Origin: Pycnopodia helianthoides
Lineage: Eukaryota > Echinodermata > Asteroidea > Forcipulatida > Asteriidae
NCBI GenBank assembly: GCA_032158295.1
Contig: CM063246.1
Coordinates: 3,443,371 to 3,507,370, forward strand
DNA length: 64,000 nt
Direction: 5' to 3'
Positions 55,725 through 64,000 of the stretch are shown piece after piece. Numbering within the stretch: the stretch's first letter is position 1; each line of letters begins with the position of its first letter. The notes under the pieces are model-generated. The model saw only the letters and a list, made by a program, of their open reading frames with translations, had not been told where the DNA came from and searched no databases. The translations under genes and the position numbers were made by a program.

Positions 55725-56035
55725 ACCGTTTTTTGTTCTTCGAAGAACTTTGGGAAAAGGTTCTTTACTAACCAATAACCTGAAGGACTATTTATGGTTC
55801 TTCAAAGAACCAGTTTTGGTTCTTCAAAGCACCAAGTTTGGCTTTTTAGAGAACTAAAATTGGTTCTTTAGAGAACCACAACTAGTTCTTTAGAGAACCT
55901 AAACTGGTTCTTCAGAAAACAGAAACTGGTTCTCTAGGGAACCAAATTGGCTCTTTCGAGAACCAAAACTGGTTCTCTAGAGAACCAACAAAAGGTTCTT
56001 TAAAGAAATTGTTTAAAGGGTTCCTAAAAAGGGGG
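55725..56035. repeat. Palindromic minisatellite GGTTCTTTAGAGAACC
   Basis: About ten degenerate units of 23-30 bp, each with a self-complementary core such as GGTTCTTTAGAGAACC or GGTTCTCTAGAGAACC, separated by AAAACT-type spacers. Orientation is meaningless because each unit is its own inverse complement. Confidence 0.85.
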
Positions 56036-56319
56036 TTCCAGTACATAACATTTAATGGCTCTCCTGAGAGGACAAGGTGTAGAACCATTTTCGGTTCTTT
56101 GTTGCACCTTAAGTGTCAGGCTATGCAGATACATTTTTGGAAAAGACCAACACCAGTACTGGAATTATAAATAAACCATAAACCAATATTAGGATCTCTT
56201 TTTGGTTCATGAGGTATGATTTATAAGTTTTAGGGGATCGATGACGTCTTAACGTTAACTTATATTTCAAATTTTCATATTTAAATAATAATAATAATCG
56301 TGATTATTTCCATAATATT

Positions 56320-56525
56320 ATTGAGAACAAAAACTATACCGTATTAGACGCTCTGGCACACTGCGGCAAAAATTCAATTTGTTTTTCTTGTGTGTATAAT
56401 TTAGTTACAAGAAGGTTTGCAGTTTTTACAAGAAGGCTTGTAGTTTTTCATAGAGCACCATTTTCTCCTGAAATTGTAAAGGCAAGACTGCCAAGCCTTT
56501 CGCATCAAGGTAATTCAATATCATA
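56320..56525 (+). repeat. Dispersed repeat copy (partner 58868-59060)
   Basis: CCATAATATTATTG, ACCGTATTAGACGCT, AGCAAGAAGG-type, CCTGAAATTGTAAAGGCAAG and ACTGCCAAGCC with CGCATCAA.GT.ATTCAAT occur in the same order in both. The partner overlaps the start of the minus-strand reverse-transcriptase tail, so both may be remnants of one retroelement family. Confidence 0.7.
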
Positions 56526-58660
56526 CACAAAAGTTTGTGTTTTGTTAAGAGCGGCTCTAAGTTGCTCTAAAATATTTTCATTATTACCTTTTTATGGCCG
56601 AGTAGACACCGTAGATACCGGTAAATAAGTATTTTTCCTTTACAATTTGTATTAAGTAGTAAACAATTCACCTCTCCGCGGGATTTTTTCAGCCGAAAGT
56701 CAAAACTGCTTATCTGTGATGACGATTTGCATTGACCCCTTGACGTCATCGGTGGCTAGAAACACACGGTCAGCATTTAACACACACACATAATCATCTC
56801 TTTGCTTGGAAAATAAAACAATGTCAAGAGGAATCAAATCTTACATTAACGGTCAAATAATCTTTCTGTCCATCCAGGGTATCCTAAATTGTGTCATTTT
56901 TGTTAAACAAAGCCTGCAGAATGTGAAGTTTTTTTAAAATTTTGTTTTAGCGCACGTACCAGTAATAGTGAATTTTGCAATTTTGGGAAAATAACCAAGC
57001 ATGAAACGTTAATCGGTCAAGGCGTTTGTGTGTGTCACATGGATTGTGGGTTGTGTACACCGTGATTGCAATGTAGTCTGCCTTTCGCAACTTCAAGTAA
57101 ATTTTCCGACAGTTATCTGAACCGTAAAAATGTAAACGTGTAACCGGACGATTGGTCGGCTAACTGTAACTGTGTAACCGGAACATTGTCGTGTGTATGT
57201 ACTGTACACATATGTTAGGGTTGTACAACGTAATTGACGTGTAGATCGATGTACTAAAATTAAACTGCGGAATCGCCTTGCTTCTAAAAGAAATAAAATC
57301 CCCCCAAAACATATCCGTTCAAAATTGGCTTGCTGATTTTGTGCCTGTTGGATCATCCTTTAACGAGTCTTATTCACGGCCATGTTGATTAGTGAAGTTT
57401 GGGTGTGTTAGCTCCGTAAATGCAAATAGGCAAGCCACCGATGATGTCAATAGTCCTTTGTCACGTGGTTTGTTTGACTTAGCGTTTTTCAGGTGTTTGG
57501 CTGGGAGGATTTCGGATAAAGAGATTTTTACCCGGTTTTTCTGTGAGGTAAGGGACTCATAATAAAAAATTATATTTCTTGTGGACTCCATATGTTTTTC
57601 CACGATCTTACTTCATTTTTTCAGAGTCTTTAAATGCTAATTTCTCATATTGACACAACACACAAATGTTTCTCAGGAGAATTGATATTACTGGTAAGAA
57701 CTCGATAACGATAGGAATAAGCAAGGGTGAAGTAGGGTTTCAAAATGTTTTTCCTCGACTTTGACAAACAGAAGGAAATATTTTGGGAGGTGGTACTGAT
57801 AAGAGTCGAATAAAAAATAGTACGTAGTTATTGTGATAGTTCTTTATCACATGGGCATCTCAAAGCGCTCAGTATTTTTCCTGCAAGGTATGCGGAGCTA
57901 CAATTTGAAATGTGAGACCTTTTCCTTTACATATAGCACCGTGTAATTGTTAACAAGGTGCTGTGGCGCAATAGGCAACCAATCACTGAATCATTATGAG
58001 GTTTTCATAGGATATAATGATGATTAAAATACCATGTTTGGTTTATGGTATATCATTATTTCTTTTAATCCGAGATTTATACTGAAAAATCACATAGGAT
58101 AACACTTTGTGTAAGATCTTTAAAACACTTCCAGAGCTTTCATGAGATTCAAAGATCTTGTGTGTTGAAATCTTAGTTATCCATATATGAATTTTCTAGA
58201 TATTCAACGTTGATTTAATATAATGACGTAATGACGCCATCATCATTACGATTAGTACTTGGAGTTTCATGTATGCAATAAGGTCTAAGTACATTAGTTT
58301 AAATCTGTACGCCTTTTAATTTTTTTTCTGAAATTGGAGAGAGAAGGATCAGGGATGACTGGAAGACCAAAACATCGGATTTTTTCCATTCGCATGGAAG
58401 GAGTGCGGTGCATGTGATAATAATTTAATTTACTGAATTTTTTATTCAAAATTCAGGAACATACCCCCATAACACCGGGGGAGGGTAACAGCAATGATAA
58501 ACAAAAGACCATTAAATGAATAAATAGGCGGAAGCGCTAACATGGTAGTAACGTGGAAACAATGATCAAAAATAATCACGATACTTTAGATAATTTTCCT
58601 ATCTTTCATCTCATTGAACATGAAAATATATTTTGCAACGCAAGTGAAAATTCTTTTTTC
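56526..58660. other. Non-coding, nothing recognised
   Basis: No supported exon. Short open frames at 57093-57603 (minus) lack motifs and splice context. Confidence 0.35.
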
Positions 58661-58936
58661 TTAATTAAGAGGACATAAAGAACATAGATTGTTCATCACA
58701 AGTATACTTTTGAAGACATTATGTAGTTTACAGATTTCAATAAACATACTCTGTCTCAACTCAGCATGCAACGTGCACTTCAATAAAAAGTGAATTTCTT
58801 TTTCAACATCCTGTTCACAGTGTTGGTATACTCTTATATTGGGTGAAATGCCCTTATTTAAACTAGATATTTCCATAATATTATTGCTGAAATGCTGACC
58901 AACCGTATTAGACGCTGTTGACGTTTTCTGTGGCAC
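58661..58936 (-). pseudogene. C-terminal remnant of a non-LTR reverse-transcriptase ORF
   Basis: A 91-aa minus-strand frame contains HCEQDVEKEIHFLLKCTLHA followed by ELRQSMFIEI, which fits the C-terminal Cys/His pattern (C..C...E.E.HFLL.C..Y..LR..) that closes many LINE-type reverse-transcriptase proteins. It lacks the polymerase domain and has no obvious retention of function. The first Cys pair is not intact (QHCEQ). Confidence 0.6.
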
Positions 58937-59060
58937 ATCGCTTTTTTTTAAGTAGCAAGAAGGTGTCTAGTTTGTTATCATAGGCCTCCATTTCACGCCT
59001 GAAATTGTAAAGGCAAGACTGCCAAGCCCGCCGCATCAATGTTATTCAATACCATATTAA
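58868..59060 (+). repeat. Dispersed repeat copy (partner 56320-56525)
   Basis: Shares CCATAATATTATTG, ACCGTATTAGACGCT and CCTGAAATTGTAAAGGCAAG with the partner copy. Confidence 0.7.
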
Positions 59061-60166
59061 AAGGTACAAGACATCATTGGTTTGGGAAAAAATAAGTTCA
59101 TGCATACCATATAATTTATAAGAAACACACTCTAAACGAAAGTGTGAAAACTTTAGCAAACTGGGTGGTAATAATTATGAAATGCAGCAAGTTAATGCTG
59201 TTTGTTTCGTCAGAGATTTTGTTTAGGTTCTTGATGTATTCATGTATTTATTCACTGACAATCATTTACTCTTTCTTATCATACATAAACTATCAGCATG
59301 TTGTACCAAAGGTTGAGCCTGCAATAGACTGGGGCTGACTTGTTCAAATTGCATTTCCCGTGAGTTCTTGGCCGACTTTCATGACACTTTCCACATTTAT
59401 AAAATGTTGTTTTCAATCTTTACATGACGCAATTAAGATAATTCCAAGAAGTGCAACTATACCAGGTCTCGTTTTTAAATTGCCCATTTTGATTTTGCCC
59501 ACTGTTTCCAAACTTCCAATGGTCCTTAATTAAAATGTATCAAAAGTTTACACAAAGTTTTTGTTGACACCAAAAACAAGTTTACAGCATTTTATTTTTT
59601 TTACATTCGGAGGTTGTTTCCGATGGGGAGTAATTTCCTGTATAAAACATTTTAAACATTTTGGAAAAAAAAGAATATCTTAAAACGGTTTTAGCTGCCA
59701 GTTTGGCGGTCGTATTTTTCGGGCACTCGGGAGGCACTGTGATGATCTTGTGATATTCCTTATTCATACTTGGCCAAAACAGGAAGAATAATTTTTTTTT
59801 AAAATGATGACATTGATAGAAATGCCAAAACGTATATCTGTCACAAAATTTCAAAGCAGAAAAAACTTGCTGCCAGCTTTATAGTATTTCAGTTGCCATG
59901 AACGAGTGTGGTCCATGTAACAACAATAACACTTCCCATTGCGTGGAAAATGTTTCTCTGGTAAACTACGGCACCAATTGGTTTTCGTTTGAAAATGAAG
60001 GTTTGTGGTTTGTTATCAAACAGTAGCATAAACCAGTCATTTGGTAATGTGCATTTTTATCTTCTGAATCCCAATCACAGATACAAGGGGGTTAACATAC
60101 TTTAACTAATATAGGGCTGACAGGCGTAGGGTTGAACTCTCATTCTTGAGCCTACGGGAGTGTCCT
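59061..60166. other. Non-coding, nothing recognised
   Basis: No exon or repeat family supported. Confidence 0.35.
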
Positions 60167-61060
60167 GGTGGGGTCTTTTACACAATAGAACACTGGACCC
60201 AACAAAGGAATTCTTTGTTCAACCTGGACCCCACAAGAGAATTCTTTAGAAAAAGGAATAATTGAACCGGATCCGTAAGGTTGTGTGCATGTTTGCTCAC
60301 TTTCGATACCTTATGGAGACGAAGGACAACACAAAAAAGGGAAAACAAAAAGTCTCCACATGGAATTTCTAAAGACCGGGGTGCTCCACAAGGAAATTTG
60401 TGTACAAATTCTATTGGAAACTGTTAAGTGCAGGGACAAAGGAAAGAACAAAAGAGTGCCCCACAAGGATGTATTTTTGGGAATGTGTGTGTGTGCGTGT
60501 GTGGGCTTACGGAAGGGCCCTTGTGGGGTATTTTACACAATGGAACAATAGACCCCACAAGAGAATTCTTTGTTCAACCTGGACCCCACAGGGGAATTCT
60601 CTAGAAAAGGGAATAATAGAACAACAATAGCAGGACCCCACAAACCCGATCCATAAGGTTGATTTCATTTTCATGGAGGCCGAGAAAAAAAACAGAAAAG
60701 GGATAACAAAGGGTCTCCATAGGGAAATTCTAAAGACTGGGTTGCTCCACAAGGAGTTTTGTGTACAAAGTCTATGGGAGATTCTTAACTACAGGGACAA
60801 AGGAAAGAACAAAAGATGTCTCCACAGGGATGCAAAAAATAAAAGATGTGTGTGTGTGTCGGGTTAAGCATTACAAATTGTGGACCTGAGAAGGAAAGAG
60901 GTCCACACAAGGCAGGGTTTTGCAACACTACGTGGACTTACACTCGTCCACACAGTGTTCTTTTTACAGTGTGGAAGAATAGGATTTTCCTTAGGTGTAC
61001 AGAATAAAAGAATGTCCACAGAGGGTATGTAACAAAGAGCAGGGTGTGTGTATATGTGTG
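60167..61060 (+). repeat. Two-copy 352-bp repeat plus related module
   Basis: Copy A 60167-60518 and copy B 60519-60860 share TTTTACACAAT.GAACA, GACCC.ACAA, GAATTCTTTGTTCAACCTGG, ACCCCACA.G.GAATTCT, CCGGATCCGTAAGGTT-type and AAAGACTGGG.TGCTCCACAA blocks. A third module, 60870-61060 (GAGGTCCACACAAGG, CACACAGTGTTC, AATGTCCACAGAGG), also occurs at 14920-15070. Each copy carries many GAATTC and CCACA motifs. The family recurs at 15075-15210 and 34210-34325. Confidence 0.8.
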
Positions 61061-63202
61061 GCATATAGCAATTACGGTTAACTAGATATGAATTTTTTGA
61101 AATTTAACGTTAATTTTAAACTTTGATGTTAGGGCGTCATCATCTAAACAAATTTGCGGTTTCATCTATACACTAAGGTCTAACTATGTGATTATTGTCA
61201 TTGTAAAAATTTAACACAAAGTGTTACCCCATTTGACCTTTAATTCCGGTGGAAACCGGGAGTTGATATTTCATATCTTATTAACCTCAAAAGTTCAGAC
61301 TTGAAACTTACCATGTATTTAGTACTTAGTATGTAGATAAATCCAAATTTTTTCAGGGATGATGGCGTCATCGATAATGTAATTACATTAAAGACACATT
61401 TTTATAAAAAACAACAACAACATATGTATGAAAGCTCTTGAAATATTGTACCGGAAGTTTAAGTGAAAATACTCAATCCCGGGACTTGTTTTGAGGTCTG
61501 CAAACAATTTTAAATCGAATTTTGACATGGTCTCTCCGTATGAAATGAAGGTTGGCCCCATTGCCTTCCAATTAAAAGAATGATGACTTAGTTATTTTCA
61601 AAAGTGCTCTCTCGTGACGGTTTCTTCTAAAGGAACATGTTGCAAGTTCAAAAATTTGAAACTTAGCACCTTTACTTATAAATCTCAATGTCTGATGGGA
61701 CATAAGCTATGACATCATAATTACGTCATCAGCTCTCAAATTAGGCTGATCAAAGTTTAAAAAATGCGTAACTTTAGAAACAAAATTATTTTCACAAACA
61801 TAGATATTTCCTACAAAGACATGTTTACCAATTGTTCTCTATACTTTTCACAAGCTCTGCAAATTTAATCATGTCTTCACCAAACCCCTTGTTTCAACAA
61901 AAACTCATGTCTATTTTTTTATACACAAATTACCCAACCCTCATTGTTGCTTTATTTTTTAGGTTGGGTCGTTTCATTATCATTAAAGTTTTGTCAACTA
62001 GCATTTCCCATGTGACCATATTTTTACCATTTTACCACAAATTCTGGACTCTGGTTTCGCGGCACTCAAATGAAACAAGTCTTTACCATGCACTGTATTA
62101 GGCAATGGCAAACGCTGCATAAATAAACCTTTTGCGGAACGTTAAAAAGACTTAATAGTTTATGAAAGGGGACTTATGATTACATTTTTCGTTACTTTCA
62201 AAACCTACATCGTTATAAGACATTTTGAAATATGGTGTACAAAGCACTATGACACTTTTAGGGTTTGGTAAAATGGTCTGTATACACCCAAGCCAAACAG
62301 TGCACTTCTACAGCGTCTACTATAGCTCAAAAAGACTAATTGACAATATTATCGTGAAACCGTCCAGCGCTTGCGCTCATTGTTGAATTTTCTACAGTTT
62401 AGACCTTTCTAGATCGTGACAAAAGTTGTATTTCAACACCTGGTGAAGCAGCTCGCTCAAAAATCGCACAATGGCCGAGTACGGGACACCAACTGTTTTT
62501 AGCGCAAAATGGACATTTCCGGGAGTTCATTTGTAGTGTTTTTTGGTGTATAATTATAGCCCCGTTAATTCCCTTAAACTGTATCAATTTCTGTCAAATT
62601 ATACATCAAAAGAAAAAGCTCATCGTCCTCTACACGATCAAATCAAAAAAAATTGTGTGAAGATCTTCACTGCAGATATATAGGCTTTAGGAAAACAGTT
62701 CTACTAAGGAAATAAGCCATCTACGCAGTTACCCATAACTTAATTAGTGCAGGGCTGAGAGTCAACAAACTTGGTGGAAATATAGTTCAGATATCCAACT
62801 ACAATAATAAAAAATAAAAATATTGTCAGCTCTTCTTGATTTTAATTGCCAAATATCAACAAAGATGGAAAAGTTCATAGTAAGTATCAAACCTACATAC
62901 AGTTCTGAGTAAAATATCTTGCCCTTAATTCACGTCTGGAATAGATTGTTAAAACATTAAAAAAATATGTCAACAAAGATGAAACATAAGTTTTTGCAAG
63001 TTTTGTTTATTGAGGTGGATGGGAGAGTTTTTCTGGCAATAATACCAACCGTGGTAATGGAAGTGGAACGTCCAGTAATACCGCCCACCCAGTTAGCGCG
63101 AAGTACCACAAGAGGGCGCCACACATCGCATTGCACCCCCGGTCGTGAGCGATGTCAATATGTCGGTCATAGATATCGGATACGGCGGCTGTATCGCTGC
63201 AG
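61061..63202. other. Non-coding; weak repeats only
   Basis: Around 61250-61500 are CCGGTGGAAACCGGGAGTTG, TTCAGACTTGAAACTTACCA and GTACCGGAAGTTTAAGTGAA, which resemble 44290-44350 (AAACCGGAAGTTGAAGTGAA) and suggest an old dispersed repeat. The 129-aa frame at 62967-63356 is in a different frame from the peptide-like exon that starts at 63203. Confidence 0.4.
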
Positions 63203-64000
63203 TGTGATTTTTGTAATTTTGAGCATTGCAAAGCCATTGAGTGTGGTGTATATCCCTCTTATCTGCGCGAGAACAATACCCTGCACCTTCATCAATGCAC
63301 AAAAAAATACGGAGCCATTTGCAGAACTAAGTGGAAAGTTGCTGCATATGACGTGAATATCGAGTCGAAGTTGATCCTCCTGCGATGTAGGTTATTCGAC
63401 GTTGATGCTTACACTAGTTACAGTGATAAGACGATATGCCCGGCGCATCAGTACAAGTTAGAGTTGAGTTGGACATCAACAAGGATATGCTGTCATCCAC
63501 TCCATACTGCCAGGCCCGTAACCAGGATTTATGTTTTTTGGGGGGCGAATGCGAAAGTTTTTTTGAGGGGGCGGATTGTGTTTTTTTTTGGGGGGGGGCG
63601 GATTTTTTTTTTTTTTTTTTTTGAATTTGCCCCCCCCCCCCCGGTTGAGACTGTCAATTCGGGAGCAGCTTCGGCAACCATGTCCCAGGCAATTCATTCT
63701 GGCTGGGCTCACAAGTTTTCCAAGGCAAGTAAGAGGTTTTCGCAGCAAGTGAAGGATTTTTTGCTTGCCCAGTTCATGATTGGCGCCAATACGGGAAAGA
63801 AGGAAAACCCAGAAACTGTGTCCCGGCGATTGAAAAGTCAGTTTCACAGAGATGACTGGTTGACTACCCAAACAGATAGCCAGCTATTTTTCACGTATTG
63901 ATCTCTTACACAAATCTGGGAAACTGCCATCAAAGAGCTGGACTGATGTGAACAATAATGCTGTAGAGTTGGTTGAAAGACAGGTTCTCGTGGATGCTAT
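63203..64000 (+). pseudogene. Broken Cys/His-rich gene fragment running off the right edge
   Basis: After an acceptor-like GTATCGCTGCAG, the frame reads CDFCNFEHCKAIECGVYP, HLHQCTKKYG, later ICPAHQYKLELSWTSTRICC then HPLH (a likely zinc-binding pattern). It is interrupted by the insertion at 63509-63652 and resumes as HSGWAHKFSKASKRFSQQVK, DFLLAQFMIGANTGKKENPE, FHRDDWLT. One extra A at about 63866 then shifts the frame; the next frame continues PKQIASYFSRIDLLHKSGK to the window end. I recall the GWA-K---KRF---QK-FL-E-F--G--TGKK-(D/N)P and LTP-QI-S-FSR pattern from large unnamed families in cnidarians and echinoderms. Function is unknown, possibly transposon-borne. Confidence 0.55.
63509..63652 (+). 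mobile_element. G/T-rich repeat insertion (CCAGGCCCGTAACCAGGATT)
   Basis: CAGGCCCGTAACCAGGATTT begins the insert, followed by G runs (GGGGGGCGAA, GGGGGCGGAT, GGGGGGGGGCGG), a run of about 20 T and a run of 14 C. It separates two peptide-like parts of the right-edge fragment. The CCCGTA-CCAGGATTT start is a recurrent repeat end in invertebrate genomes, from memory. Confidence 0.6.

Noticed and set aside
57093..57603. Two minus-strand frames of 77-87 aa
   Set aside because: Low-complexity, no motif, no paired splice sites.
62967..63356. 129-aa plus-strand frame
   Set aside because: The overlapping frame from 63203 carries the Cys/His pattern that continues downstream; this frame does not.

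Overview
The window is animal nuclear DNA. It is AT-rich, its genes are split by GT-AG introns, and non-coding space is filled with short interspersed and inverted-repeat elements. Two genes are clear deuterostome-type orthologues. Several repeat families (palindromic elements beginning GGGCCCAATTTCAT, TTAA-flanked elements with GACACTGGACACTATTGG ends, tRNA-derived SINEs) are ones I associate with sea stars, so an echinoderm, probably an asteroid, is my best guess. That guess rests on memory and was not tested.

Left part, 1-26.9 kb. Two well-preserved genes lie head-to-tail on the minus strand. SLC38A7 (3378-8623, 7 coding exons, about 465 aa) is a lysosomal glutamine/asparagine transporter. 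IST1 (14204-26915, 10 coding exons, about 402 aa) is an ESCRT-III-associated protein. All exon junctions were read by hand from GT/AG sites and keep frame. The two products act in the endolysosomal system, but nothing in the sequence shows that they work together. Their introns and the 5.6 kb between them hold MITE-like elements, SINEs, a 63-bp tandem repeat and a 43-bp degenerate repeat.

Middle, 26.9-40 kb. I find no gene here. It holds an 849-bp inverted-repeat element with CCAAT boxes and outward-pointing splice donors, a pair of about 1.05-kb nearly identical inverted repeats enclosing 5.7 kb, a diverged tandem duplication, and several palindromes.

40-50.4 kb. The 3' end of an unnamed minus-strand gene with a conserved-looking domain rich in Trp and Cys lies here (terminal exon with stop and poly-A signals at about 40.0 kb). 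One of its exons sits in a 3034-bp direct tandem duplication (44347-50417) with 6-bp microhomology at its joints. A one-base frame break lies in another exon.

50.4-64 kb. This part is repeat-dominated: a decayed intron-containing transposon-type gene (51.7-54.4 kb, plus strand), a palindromic GGTTCTTTAGAGAACC minisatellite, a non-LTR reverse-transcriptase tail, a two-copy 352-bp repeat, and at the right edge a broken Cys/His-rich gene fragment interrupted by a G/T-rich insertion.
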